Shown here one piece after another: positions 52,394-61,953 of a DNA stretch of 64,000 bases. Source of the DNA: Marine Group I thaumarchaeote (lineage in GTDB: Archaea; Thermoproteota; Nitrososphaeria; Nitrososphaerales; Nitrosopumilaceae). A model generated the notes under the pieces. That model did no database searches. It had not been told where the DNA came from and was given only the letters and a program-made list of their open reading frames with translations. The position numbers and the translations under genes are program-made. How positions within the stretch are numbered: the stretch's first letter is position 1; the number at the start of each line of letters is the position of its first letter. Location of the stretch: assembly GCA_013390905.1 (NCBI GenBank), contig JACATG010000001.1:277300-341299 (forward strand). The letters are read 5' to 3'.

Positions 52394-53094
52394 TTCTGAA
52401 TAATCTCCACTTGGTTCTGATCCAACCAATTCTTTCTTTTCTCATAATCAGGCATGAATTTCTCCAAATACACCCAAAAATCATGCCCATGTCCCTTTAT
52501 TCTCAAATGAGCTAATTCATGTAATATTACATAATCAATCATTTTTCTTGGAGCTTTTAGTAGATGCAAATTCAGATGAATATTATCAGAAACTGTCGCA
52601 CTACCCCACTTGCTTTTCATGATTCTGATTTGATATCCTGTAGGATTTACATTTAGAAGTTTAGAGAAATGTTTAATCTTTTTTTCTACATATGAAAGAT
52701 ATTTTGCCAAAAGCCAAGTATCATACATTTTTTTAATTCTAGTTATAGATAGAGATTTTGATTTTGTAAATATTTGGAATTCTTTATTTTTCAAAATAAT
52801 TTTTTCATTTTTTTGCAGTATTTTTATAGTGTAGAGGATATTTTTCCCCAAATATAACAAGGAATTCTCAGAATATATTACATCAGTTTTTATCTCTTTA
52901 AGTTTTAATTGAGAATTAAAAATCCAACTTACTCTATTTTTCAATATATCTTTAATCTCAGAAATCTTTTTTGATTCAGGAGCAATTACCTCAACTTTAT
53001 CTTTTTCAATAAAAATTTGCATTGTTTTTTTTCTTTTTGTCTGAATTATACTATATGGAATTATTGTATTTCCATATCTTAATTTGCCTTTCAT
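52390..53094 (-). CDS. YgjP-like (DUF45) metallopeptidase
   Basis: The 234-residue protein has YVILHELAHLRIKGHGHDFW near residue 190, the HExxH zinc site with a third His, and WGSATVSDNIHLNLHLL before it. This is the YgjP/DUF45 family, related to SprT and WLM peptidases. Family members are frequently found inside type I restriction operons, but their task is not known. It overlaps the hsdR stop-start region as ATGA (4 bases) and couples to the second hsdS. Confidence 0.93.
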   Translation of the reverse strand: MKGKLRYGNTIIPYSIIQTKRKKTMQIFIEKDKVEVIAPESKKISEIKDILKNRVSWIFNSQLKLKEIKTDVIYSENSLLYLGKNILYTIKILQKNEKIILKNKEFQIFTKSKSLSITRIKKMYDTWLLAKYLSYVEKKIKHFSKLLNVNPTGYQIRIMKSKWGSATVSDNIHLNLHLLKAPRKMIDYVILHELAHLRIKGHGHDFWVYLEKFMPDYEKRKNWLDQNQVEIIQN

Positions 53095-56078
53095 GTGTAG
53101 TGTTTTACTGCCAGAGTAATAATATTTTCAGTTAGTTTTTCAATCTTTTCTTCAGGAAAATCACTATCTAAAATTTGATCAATGAATTTCTCCATATCTT
53201 TTTTTACTAGTATATTTTCATCCCAATCAACATATTCTGTAAGTGAATGTATTTTATCAAATATTTCAATAGATGCCTTTACACATTTAGTCTCATCGTT
53301 GTTTATTTTTTGTAATTCTCCAAACACTGCAAATTCAAAGCCATTACTCAACCCTAATTCATTTCGTCGTTTTTCTTCATTTTTTGATTCGTCATGTAGC
53401 TCATCTAGTCGTTTAAAAATTAATTCAGCTTCAATTTCGGTTTCTTCTTTTAATAGTAATAGGGCATTTAATTTATCTCCAATATCTTTGTAAAAAACAG
53501 GATTATCCGGCCCTCTCATTTTTATGATATCCTCAATTCGTCCAGTTAATGCGGCATTTTGGGCACGTTTGTTCTTAATTTTCTTTATTTCTACTCCAAA
53601 TTGCTCATCATCAAAATCAATACTCTCAATTGGTGCATGAACTTTACCAGTTGTGATATACTTGTCAATGAGTCGTTGAATTTTATTACTATATGGTTTT
53701 GTTGAAAACTTGTCTTTGTTTAGATAATTTCTGATATGCTTTATTGTTACAGTCAATATTGCAAAATCATCTAGGTATTCATTGGCTTCTGGTTCAGGCA
53801 TTACAGCATCAAGTGATTTCTCAAATCTTTTGTAATGAGTGTAAAAAATATCACGTTTATCTTCTGCTCTAAATCTCTCTAAAACTGAATCACGGTCTTG
53901 AGGATCAATCCCTTCAACATCTTTCATTACAATACTATGAAAATTCTTTAAAATACCAACTAGTGCACTTTTATCAAAAGTGATATCACGTGATTGTTGA
54001 ACTTTGAACATACTTTTTGCTTCTTCTAATTCTTTTGCAACATTGACATAGTCAATAATTGTTCCGTGTTGTTTTGTTTTGTATTTTCTATTTACTCGCG
54101 CAATTGCTTGAAGTAAAGTGTGTTCTTTTAATTTATGATCTAAATACATTGTCTGAATAATAGGTGCATCATAACCTGTAAGTAACATGTCTGAAACTAT
54201 CAGAATTTTATGATCATCGTCTGCTTTAGCAAACTCTTTTGATTTTATTTCTCTATCTTTTTTTGAGAAATAATATTTATCCCAAGAGTCTCCATCAATT
54301 CCTTGTTCATCCAAATCAGAAGTCATGATAATCATGGATTTTGGTGCATCTTTGATATTATCTAGTGCTTTTTTGTATCTAGTTGCAGCTTCTCTATTTG
54401 ATGCAACAATCATTGCTTTGAATCCCTCAACTCCAACTCGTTCATTAAAGTCCTTTACAATGCGTTTTGCATTTGATTCAATTCTTTTTGTGGCACTACG
54501 TAGATTATTCATCTTTATTTCATTGCGTTTCATTGCATCACGTTCTGCTTTGGTGAATTGTGAAAACATTTTCTCAAATTCTAAACTAAGCATTTCTGCC
54601 TCACCCACCTCAATTTTTACCCATCTAGGCACATATTCTATTCCCACAGTAATACCATCCTCACGTGATTCTGCCCATGAATACGAATCAATTTCATCTC
54701 CAAATTTATCAAAGACTACTTTGTTTCCTTTATCAATTGGTGTAGCAGTGAATGCAAAAAATATTGCATTAGGTAATGCACTTCTCATTCTAGTTGCAGT
54801 TTCTCCAAATTCAGTTCTATGTGATTCATCAGTTAGAACAATCACTGTTTGTTCTGTTAGAATTTCTGGATTTTTTTTCAAACCTAATTTCTGAATGGTA
54901 GTCATTATGACTTTTTTATCAGGACTTTGTAATTCAGTAACTAATTCGTTTGCATCTTTTACTCTGATTGGACGATTCCATCCAGCTCCTTGAAAATTTA
55001 TGTGAATTTGATCATCAAGTGATGTTCTATCAGTTACAACAAGTATGGGGATTTCTCCAAAAGTTTTTCTAATTTGTTTTGATAACCAAAACATTGTCAA
55101 TGATTTTCCTGAACCTTGACTGTGCCAAATAGTTCCACCAAGATTAGATGAAGTTTTAATTGATATTTTTAATTGAGTAATTGCTTTTGATACTGCACGT
55201 AATTGTTGATGCTTTGCCATTTTTTTAATATTTTCACCATCTACTTTATCAAAAATTACAAAAGATTCTAAAAGATTTATCAAAGTTTTTTTGTTTAACA
55301 TTCCTGCAATTAATTTTTCTTGCTCTCTTAGTTTTCTCTGTGCAAGATTTTCTATCTCATTATCAGTAAATAGATGAGTGCTACTCCATTTTGCATAAAA
55401 GTTTGAATCAGCTTCAATACAACCATGCTTTGCATAATCACCACATGTAGCAATTAGAAATAGATTATAGAAAAATAATCTATCTGCACCATTATCACTA
55501 GTTTGATATTTTGATAGATTATCTTCAATTGCAGATTCTATTGGATCTGAAATGTTTGGAGATTTACATTCAATTATTACTAGAGGGAATCCATTCACAA
55601 AAATTGTAACATCTGGAATGATAGAGCCTTTGTGTTTTTTTAATGTAAGTTGATTTGTGACTAGAAAATCATTTTTTTCAGGTTCTGCAAAATTAAAGAG
55701 ATGAATTGTTTGGTTTTCCTCCCCATGTCCTAAATCAAATGGAATCTCTAAGGGCTTTAGATTATCCATGCTTAGTTCTGTATACATTGCATGAATGATT
55801 TCATTAGTATCTGGATGATTTCGATTGTGAGCAAAATTTTCTTCTCGAATCTTTTCTATAACTAGATCAATTGCTTCAGGATGTTTTTTCATCCAAGTGT
55901 TTAGTTCAGGTAATTGTTTTTTTAATCGCTCGTAAAGTATTGCTTCTGTATCTTTTTTTCTAATTTGATTTACTTCAGAATTTGTTAGATAATCATAACC
56001 TAGCCCTTCATGAAGTAATACTAGTGCAGGAAGTTCTGATTCAGTTGACTCGGTATTAGTTCCTACTTTGTATTTCAT
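53091..56078 (-). CDS. hsdR: Type I restriction enzyme motor and nuclease subunit
   Basis: HsdR pumps DNA past the complex with ATP and cuts at a distance. The 995-residue length is normal. The nuclease domain shows PDVTIFVNGFPLVIIECKSP near residue 135 (Asp...Glu-Cys-Lys). The helicase motor has Walker A HSQGSGKSLTMFWL near 315, DESHRTEFG (motif II) near 420 and FAFTATPID (motif III), then IVSDMLLTGYDAPI and QAIARVNR (motifs V and VI). A C-terminal helical domain contacts HsdM. It overlaps hsdS1 and ygjP by 4 bases each. Confidence 0.96.
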   Translation of the reverse strand: MKYKVGTNTESTESELPALVLLHEGLGYDYLTNSEVNQIRKKDTEAILYERLKKQLPELNTWMKKHPEAIDLVIEKIREENFAHNRNHPDTNEIIHAMYTELSMDNLKPLEIPFDLGHGEENQTIHLFNFAEPEKNDFLVTNQLTLKKHKGSIIPDVTIFVNGFPLVIIECKSPNISDPIESAIEDNLSKYQTSDNGADRLFFYNLFLIATCGDYAKHGCIEADSNFYAKWSSTHLFTDNEIENLAQRKLREQEKLIAGMLNKKTLINLLESFVIFDKVDGENIKKMAKHQQLRAVSKAITQLKISIKTSSNLGGTIWHSQGSGKSLTMFWLSKQIRKTFGEIPILVVTDRTSLDDQIHINFQGAGWNRPIRVKDANELVTELQSPDKKVIMTTIQKLGLKKNPEILTEQTVIVLTDESHRTEFGETATRMRSALPNAIFFAFTATPIDKGNKVVFDKFGDEIDSYSWAESREDGITVGIEYVPRWVKIEVGEAEMLSLEFEKMFSQFTKAERDAMKRNEIKMNNLRSATKRIESNAKRIVKDFNERVGVEGFKAMIVASNREAATRYKKALDNIKDAPKSMIIMTSDLDEQGIDGDSWDKYYFSKKDREIKSKEFAKADDDHKILIVSDMLLTGYDAPIIQTMYLDHKLKEHTLLQAIARVNRKYKTKQHGTIIDYVNVAKELEEAKSMFKVQQSRDITFDKSALVGILKNFHSIVMKDVEGIDPQDRDSVLERFRAEDKRDIFYTHYKRFEKSLDAVMPEPEANEYLDDFAILTVTIKHIRNYLNKDKFSTKPYSNKIQRLIDKYITTGKVHAPIESIDFDDEQFGVEIKKIKNKRAQNAALTGRIEDIIKMRGPDNPVFYKDIGDKLNALLLLKEETEIEAELIFKRLDELHDESKNEEKRRNELGLSNGFEFAVFGELQKINNDETKCVKASIEIFDKIHSLTEYVDWDENILVKKDMEKFIDQILDSDFPEEKIEKLTENIITLAVKHYT

Positions 56079-57430
56079 GCAGTCACCCTAATTTGTCCAG
56101 TTAGTAATTTCTGCATTAAACCTTTTTTGATTTTTTCAAGGTTTGATTTTTTAGATTCTGATTCATCAATTTTTAAATCAATTTTCATTAGAATGTCTGA
56201 AATATTTTTTTGTTCGTCAACTGAGGGACAAGGAAAGATTAATTTTCGTATTTGGGCCAAATTTACCCTGGGTCTAGTAGTTCCAATTTTTTCCATATTG
56301 TGTTGTTTTTTACATGCATCAGAATTCAATACATATTCAACAAATATTTTATCAGCTTTTTTACTAGATGTTCTTATTCTAACTACATCTGCCACCACAA
56401 TACCTGGAGAGAAATCATCTGGAACAATGCATGTTTTCCCTATAGGATCTCCCAGTTTAGCAAGAATAATATCTCCTGGAATATATGAATGATATTTTAG
56501 TTCATCTGCTTTGAGATTACTAATAAATTTAATATTTTTATTGATAAAATTATTTCTATGTATATTCTGCAATCTAATAATTGGTGTTCCTTTTTCAATA
56601 TAATCATCAACGAGTAAATTTGAACCAAATGGTCCTGCAACAATATCATTTTTGTTTTCACATAAATCAAATAGTTTTTTAATATTCCATTCTTCTGGAA
56701 TTTCTATTTCTTTTCCAAATAACCATTTTACTTTCTTGAATTTCTTATGACCGATTCCTCTAGTGAGTAACGTTTGCATCAATCCTTTTTTGAGTTTCTG
56801 AGTTGATTCTATAGAATTATCATAAAATGAAATCAAATCATCTACATTAGATAGTATGGATGCAATTTTTTGTTGTTGTTTCAATGGTGGAAGACAGATT
56901 CTTATTTTTTTAAAATTATTTTTTGAAAGACCATATACTGAAACTCCAGTGATGAAACTAATGATTTGAGTTTTAACAAACCTCATTGAAGTGATATATC
57001 TTCTAAAATTTAATGAAATGGTTTCATCATTATTACGAAGAGCAAATGTATGCAAACCAGAAACAATTTTTTTATTTTTAATATTTTTTATCAAGATACT
57101 AGCACCTGATCCATCATAATCTTCAGACACATCTGCAACTATTAGGTCTCCTTCTTTCAACAAAGGTAATTTTTCAACTTTGTCTTTTCTTATCATCGGA
57201 ATTTCTTGAAAACTACAATCTAGAATAAATTTATTCCATTTTGTATGAATGTCCCCATAATGAATATAATGGATATCACTTTTTTTATCCAAATCACTTC
57301 TGGAATTAGTTCCAGTAAGGAGTAATTCAAATAGTTCATCAATTTTTTTAACAACCCAATCTTCAGGAATTTCAATCTCTTTTCTAAATAACCATTTTAC
57401 TAATTTGTATCCGGGTTTTGCTTTTTTCAT
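56075..57430 (-). CDS. hsdS: Type I restriction specificity subunit (first copy)
   Basis: The 451-residue protein has two recognition domains and two conserved spacer helices, LKKGLMQTLLTRGIGHKKFKK in the middle and a C-terminal KKGLMQKLLTGQIRV. The N-terminal KKAKPGYKLVKWLFRKEIEIPEDW is repeated in the middle as KWLFGKEIEIPEEW, showing the internal duplication of HsdS. It starts 1 base after hsdM and overlaps hsdR by 4 bases. It is the standard position for the S gene, so the extra S at 51074 is the added one. Confidence 0.92.
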   Translation of the reverse strand: MKKAKPGYKLVKWLFRKEIEIPEDWVVKKIDELFELLLTGTNSRSDLDKKSDIHYIHYGDIHTKWNKFILDCSFQEIPMIRKDKVEKLPLLKEGDLIVADVSEDYDGSGASILIKNIKNKKIVSGLHTFALRNNDETISLNFRRYITSMRFVKTQIISFITGVSVYGLSKNNFKKIRICLPPLKQQQKIASILSNVDDLISFYDNSIESTQKLKKGLMQTLLTRGIGHKKFKKVKWLFGKEIEIPEEWNIKKLFDLCENKNDIVAGPFGSNLLVDDYIEKGTPIIRLQNIHRNNFINKNIKFISNLKADELKYHSYIPGDIILAKLGDPIGKTCIVPDDFSPGIVVADVVRIRTSSKKADKIFVEYVLNSDACKKQHNMEKIGTTRPRVNLAQIRKLIFPCPSVDEQKNISDILMKIDLKIDESESKKSNLEKIKKGLMQKLLTGQIRVTA

Positions 57431-57431
57431 T

Positions 57432-58916
57432 TTAAATTTTAAATCCTAATTCCTTAAGATCTGCTTGAACTTTTTTCTCCAAACCCTCACGTTCTTTATC
57501 TAATTTTTTTATCTCATCAATAGTTTTTTGAATATCAACTGGTTCTTCAGGCTCAGAAATATCAACATATCTTGGAACATTGAAATTAAATTCATTTTCT
57601 TCTAGTTCTTCTTTATCTGCAACATGACAATACCTATCAATGTCTTTAAAATCAGCAACTGCTTTAGTAATTTTTGTTAAATCTTCATCTCGGAGTATGT
57701 TTCGTACCTTTTCTTCCTTGTAATCTTTGGCAGCATAGATAAACAAAATTTTCCCCTTTCTCTCTTTTGCTTTGTTCTTGTTTAGTAGTAAAATACAACC
57801 AGGAATGGATGTACCATAAAACATTTTTTGCGGTAATGCAATAATTGCCTCGACTGCATCTTCTTCAAACAAACCTTGTCTGATTGCAGCTTCTACCCCA
57901 CCTCTAAACAAAACACCTTGAGATGAAATAATAGCTGCTTGTCCTTTATCATTTAATGTTGCATACATGTGTTGAATGAATGCAAAATCTGCTTTGTCTT
58001 TTGCAGGAGGAATTCCAAATTTGAATCTATTATACACATCACTTTCCTTGCCTTCTGCTTTCCAATTCTCACTAAATGGGTAATTTGCTAATACTCTATC
58101 ATATGTGAATAGTTTACCGCCTTCTTGCAGTAATGGTTTCTCTAAAACATCTTCATGTTCAATCTTAAAATTTGCAACACCATGCAATACCAAATTCATT
58201 TTTGACATTCCAACTGTTTGGTAATTACTTTCTTGTCCATGTAGTGTTAGATTATCAGCCTTACCACCTTTTTCTTTTACATAACTCCAAGATTGAATCA
58301 ACATGCCACCAGAACCACAAGTTGGATCACAAATCCTCATTCCTTCTTTGGGTTTTGTTAGTAAAACTAACAATCTCACAACTTCATGAGGGGTGTAAAA
58401 TTGTCCACCCTTTTTCTTGGTCTCTGATGCAAACTCTGCAAGTAAATATTCATAGGCATCCCCAAAGATATCAGGTTTTACCAGATTATCATTTGATAAA
58501 TTATGTTTATTGAAATGAACTACTAAATCCTCCATTGTGTTATCGGGATAATTTCTTTTATCATCAAATTTTGTAGCAGTTAAAACACCTGCAAGTCTTG
58601 GATTTTCTTCTTCAATGTATCTTGAAATTTGATTTAATTTCTGACCAATTGATTTTTTTGTTTTAAACAAAGTGTCCCAATTTGCAGAATCCGAAATTGT
58701 AAAAGCATGATTGAATTTTTTTCTTGCCTCTTTTTCAGATTTACCTTTTTGAATTAATTTTTGAACATTTGCTTCGTATTCATCATTAAGACGTTTGATA
58801 AATAAAACAGTCATAATTACTGGTCGATATTCTTCAGGGTTGAGTTTTTTTCTAAGAATATCTGCTGCCCCAAAGAGATGTGATGTTAAAGCATCAAAGG
58901 ATAGTTTTTCTGTCAT
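57432..58916 (-). CDS. hsdM: Type I modification methyltransferase subunit
   Basis: HsdM adds a methyl group to adenine N6 in the target. The 494-residue protein has the helical N-terminal domain, SAM motif I ICDPTCGSGGML near residue 200, and the catalytic motif IV reading LANYPFSENW near 280, with Tyr instead of the first Pro of NPPF. HEVVRLLVLL with GGQFYTP just before motif I is typical. It is the first gene of the operon M-S-R-YgjP-S. Confidence 0.95.
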   Translation of the reverse strand: MTEKLSFDALTSHLFGAADILRKKLNPEEYRPVIMTVLFIKRLNDEYEANVQKLIQKGKSEKEARKKFNHAFTISDSANWDTLFKTKKSIGQKLNQISRYIEEENPRLAGVLTATKFDDKRNYPDNTMEDLVVHFNKHNLSNDNLVKPDIFGDAYEYLLAEFASETKKKGGQFYTPHEVVRLLVLLTKPKEGMRICDPTCGSGGMLIQSWSYVKEKGGKADNLTLHGQESNYQTVGMSKMNLVLHGVANFKIEHEDVLEKPLLQEGGKLFTYDRVLANYPFSENWKAEGKESDVYNRFKFGIPPAKDKADFAFIQHMYATLNDKGQAAIISSQGVLFRGGVEAAIRQGLFEEDAVEAIIALPQKMFYGTSIPGCILLLNKNKAKERKGKILFIYAAKDYKEEKVRNILRDEDLTKITKAVADFKDIDRYCHVADKEELEENEFNFNVPRYVDISEPEEPVDIQKTIDEIKKLDKEREGLEKKVQADLKELGFKI

Positions 58917-58976
58917 GTCTCAAAATCCTCCAATTCTATTTTTACTCTAAGTGTTTGAAAATCAAAAACAATTACA

Positions 58977-59051
58977 TCATTTATCATAATGATATCCACA
59001 TGCTGATCCGTCACATAATTGTTTAAAATCTTTAGGTAAAATGAAAATCAT
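58977..59051 (-). CDS. Doubtful 24-codon frame
   Basis: ATG 59049-59051 opens MIFILPKDFKQLCDGSACGY and then HYDK to TGA. Two Cys and one His give it a protein-like look. It lies in the 158-base gap between the MBL hydrolase gene and hsdM, on the same strand as both. Nothing else supports it. Confidence 0.22.
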   Translation of the reverse strand: MIFILPKDFKQLCDGSACGYHYDK

Positions 59052-59074
59052 AGGTTATGATATTTAATATTTCA

Positions 59075-60556
59075 TCACAAATCTACTGAATCATGTTGAT
59101 TCACTGATTGTACATTACTATGCCATTTCTTATGATATTCGTCATGTTTTGTATGAATTGGAATTAGTTTCTTAGAATTTGCCCCATCAATTACTTTTTT
59201 GATTTGCTCACCATCTCCGTGTCCAGAGACATGAATTTGATGCCAGTCTTGGTCTTTTTTGATTACTCCAAAGTGAGTAAACCAATTTTTAATCTGCTCT
59301 TCTTTGAGTTCCATCTCTAAATCAAAGGGCTCAGTTAGGGAACGGATGTAGGTAGCCCCCTCATCAGGCTTGATATCAATCAAATCCTGTAGTCTGAAAT
59401 CACTACAAAAAAAGATGTACTCGTTTTGTTTTTTCTGAATATCTCTGTAATCTATGGCATTTGGATAGTCTAAGAATGGACGTTGCCACATTGCATAGTC
59501 TGCATACAATTGCTTATCAGAGAATTTCTTTAAATCCTTATCAATTAATCCCCAAGAGCCTCTCTGAATGTATATCTTGATATTTTTATCAATAGGTGAT
59601 GGATATTTTCCTTTCATTGATTCAGACTCTGTGAATAATTTTAAGAGATATGCTTGTTTCATATCAATTACCAAATATCTATTACTATTTTTTGCTGCAA
59701 TAAAAAATGACATTAACCTATCTAAATCTCTAATTGGGTATCCACATATTGCTAAACCTTTAGTGTTGTTTACTATATCTGCAACTTTGGTTTCTACATC
59801 GTATTCAGTTAGTGATGATGTTTTATTCACTCTAGTTCCTTCACATAGTAAAATATCCAAGTCTGATTTTGCACAACGTTCTACAAATTTTTCAGTATCA
59901 TCTTTACGTCTTCCATGAAATCTTAAATCTGCAGTATTACCAATAGAACCATTTGAAGTATGTAAAATAAATGCATGAACTCCAGGAATTGAATGGTCTA
60001 CTGGTAGTGGTTCAACTCTAATTGAATCAATAGAGAATTCTTTATTTGACTGAAATATCTGTATGTTTCTTGGATATGCAACTTTATCGCCTGTTGCTCT
60101 ACTGACTCCTCCTGTCTTATTTTTATAAAATTGAAATTTTTCTTTATGTGTTAGATATTGATCTGTTCCTGTCTCATCAAAGTTTTGCATTATTAGTTTT
60201 GATTCCTCAGAGCAGTAAATTGGAATGTCTTCTCTAAGATATTGAATGTATGCGCAATGATCTACATGGGCATGAGTTAATAGTATTGCATCAATTTCTG
60301 TTTCTTCATTACCATCAAAGCCTACATGTTTTGCATAGTCTCTACGATACATTCCTTTAATTTTCGGTAACATTCCAAGCTCAAACATATCAGTTAAAAA
60401 ATTAGAGCCTCTAGCGTTCAAGAATTGTGCAAAAAATTCTCCTTCTTGCGAAAAAGACATTCCAAAATCCATGAATACAGTTGTATCTTTGTCTTTGACT
60501 AGGAATTTGTTTCCACCAATATCATTTACTCCTCCATGGAATGTAATGCTAGTCAT
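59075..60556 (-). CDS. MBL-fold hydrolase with beta-CASP domain, RNase J-like
   Basis: The 493-residue protein opens FHGGVNDIGGNKFLV, as RNase J proteins do (GG..EIG.N...). The metal motif is LLTHAHVDHCAYI near residue 95, with further ligands in LPVDHSIPG near 190 and NTADLRFHG. The beta-CASP part contains GLAICGYPIRDLDRLM near 270 and IHVSGHGDGEQI near 440 followed by PIHTKHDEYH. Such enzymes cut or degrade RNA, some DNA. It differs from housekeeping aRNase J in spacing and context: it overlaps the Mrr-like gene by 8 bases and sits beside a type I system, so a defence role is likely. Confidence 0.85.
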   Translation of the reverse strand: MTSITFHGGVNDIGGNKFLVKDKDTTVFMDFGMSFSQEGEFFAQFLNARGSNFLTDMFELGMLPKIKGMYRRDYAKHVGFDGNEETEIDAILLTHAHVDHCAYIQYLREDIPIYCSEESKLIMQNFDETGTDQYLTHKEKFQFYKNKTGGVSRATGDKVAYPRNIQIFQSNKEFSIDSIRVEPLPVDHSIPGVHAFILHTSNGSIGNTADLRFHGRRKDDTEKFVERCAKSDLDILLCEGTRVNKTSSLTEYDVETKVADIVNNTKGLAICGYPIRDLDRLMSFFIAAKNSNRYLVIDMKQAYLLKLFTESESMKGKYPSPIDKNIKIYIQRGSWGLIDKDLKKFSDKQLYADYAMWQRPFLDYPNAIDYRDIQKKQNEYIFFCSDFRLQDLIDIKPDEGATYIRSLTEPFDLEMELKEEQIKNWFTHFGVIKKDQDWHQIHVSGHGDGEQIKKVIDGANSKKLIPIHTKHDEYHKKWHSNVQSVNQHDSVDL

Positions 60557-61553
60557 CCGGTTCGTCTACCAAAGTCCAAATTTTCTTTAATGGTAATTCA
60601 GCTTTAATTGAATCATCAAATTTATCATAATTTTTTATAATTTCTTCAACAATCTTATCTTGATCCCATAACCGTATGGAGAAAAAAGAGCGAGCCATTT
60701 CTTGATCTGCTTTGGAATTAATTCCACCCCACGCTACTAATAATCCGTAATCTGCTTTGAAACTTTTCATTACCCCTTCTAACTCTCTAACAATTCTAAC
60801 ATCTATGGGAGTTTGTGAAGATTTTACTTGTACGCAGATTTTTGGATTTCCAAAACCTAACGAACCAAAACCTGCTAAAACATCTACTCCACCATCAGGA
60901 CCAGCTGGAGATAGTTTAGTAGAATAACCTTGAGCTTTTAGAATTTCATTAATTAATCTAGATAGATCATGTCCTGCAAATTTTTGTTCAAGGAATTTTG
61001 TAATTTGGTCTTTTGAATATTGTTCTAAATCAAGTTCTGATGTTTCTGTTTCAATTTCCTCATTCAATATTTTAGAAGTAATTTCGCCTTTGAGCATACT
61101 TCGTACTCTTTCTTCAGCTTTATCTCTACGAACTCTACCTACAGTAAGAAATGCACCCAAAGAAAATAAGATATCTTGATCAAATGAAGAACGAGGAAAT
61201 GTTTTAATCCATTTTACTTTTCTAATATGTTTGATATTTGATTGAATTTCTTTAAATTCATAATCATCAACAATTTCGCCAATAGCTATTCCAGATTTTC
61301 TTTTAAGAGGTAATGCAACTAAATCTCCAGTGTTAATTCTTTTAAGAAAACTCCAAATTTGACCAACCACCTGCGCAACATGCATTTTTTTATGAGGACC
61401 ACGTGCTTCTAAATACAATTTTTCTATCTCTTCTTTAGTTGTGATATTAGACAGATCAGGTAAGTCATTCCAACTTATTGCCACAACATTGTTTTCCAAG
61501 ACTCCATCTTCTTGTTCACCATGTTTGCCTGCTCTAACTAACCAAAAAGTCAT
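60549..61553 (-). CDS. Mrr-type restriction endonuclease with N-terminal PUA/EVE-like domain
   Basis: The 334-residue protein has an N-terminal domain (about 1-120, WLVRAGKHGEQED, NNVVAISW) of the kind often fused to Mrr nucleases and likely to bind modified bases or nucleic acid. The nuclease domain is near residues 185-290: GYSTKLSPAGPDGGVDVLAG, then PKICVQVKSSQTPID, giving the Asp...Gln-x-Lys core of Mrr/type IV enzymes, and LLVAWGGI. Its stop codon region overlaps the start of the MBL hydrolase gene by 8 bases, so the two are translated from one message, nuclease first. Confidence 0.88.
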   Translation of the reverse strand: MTFWLVRAGKHGEQEDGVLENNVVAISWNDLPDLSNITTKEEIEKLYLEARGPHKKMHVAQVVGQIWSFLKRINTGDLVALPLKRKSGIAIGEIVDDYEFKEIQSNIKHIRKVKWIKTFPRSSFDQDILFSLGAFLTVGRVRRDKAEERVRSMLKGEITSKILNEEIETETSELDLEQYSKDQITKFLEQKFAGHDLSRLINEILKAQGYSTKLSPAGPDGGVDVLAGFGSLGFGNPKICVQVKSSQTPIDVRIVRELEGVMKSFKADYGLLVAWGGINSKADQEMARSFFSIRLWDQDKIVEEIIKNYDKFDDSIKAELPLKKIWTLVDEPDD

Positions 61554-61641
61554 AGTGATGGAAAGTGGTACGAGACATAAAGCATTTGTTATTTTTTAGA
61601 TTTTTTTCAAATTTTAATATCAAGTCAATAAATAATAAAAT

Positions 61642-61953
61642 ATGAAATTACTACTCGATGTCCATTGTCAAGGTCAATATCTTAGCAGTCGTGCTGAAAT
61701 TGAAAAAAAATATGAATTAATTTGTGTAGGAAATCATCCAGATTTACCTCAAGAAATGAGTGATCCTGATATTGCAAAATATGCTAAAGAACATGGTTAT
61801 GTAGTAGTTACAAAAGATGTAGGTTTTGTAAATTTATGTAAAGAAACTGGTGTTGATGTTGGGATATTAAAAGGAAATAGGTTATTTGTAATTTCTGAAT
61901 CTATCATATTATTTGGCGGGAAATTACCTGATCGTCTTTTTACTACAGATTAA
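61642..61953 (+). CDS. PIN-like protein (DUF5615 type)
   Basis: The 103-residue protein begins KLLLDVHCQGQYLSSR, the first Asp strand of the PIN-like DUF5615 fold, has MSDPDIAKYAKEHGYVVVTKDVGFVNLC near residue 45-70 with the Asp pair (SDPDI and TKDVGF) and a short C-terminal strand. Members resemble toxin RNases of toxin-antitoxin pairs, often with a small antitoxin upstream. No antitoxin gene is visible in the 88 bases before it. It overlaps the convergent CARF-like gene by 4 bases. Confidence 0.8.
   Translation: MKLLLDVHCQGQYLSSRAEIEKKYELICVGNHPDLPQEMSDPDIAKYAKEHGYVVVTKDVGFVNLCKETGVDVGILKGNRLFVISESIILFGGKLPDRLFTTD

Noticed and set aside
54325..54894. Long plus-strand frame inside hsdR
   Set aside because: It is antisense to the helicase motifs of hsdR and has no family features.
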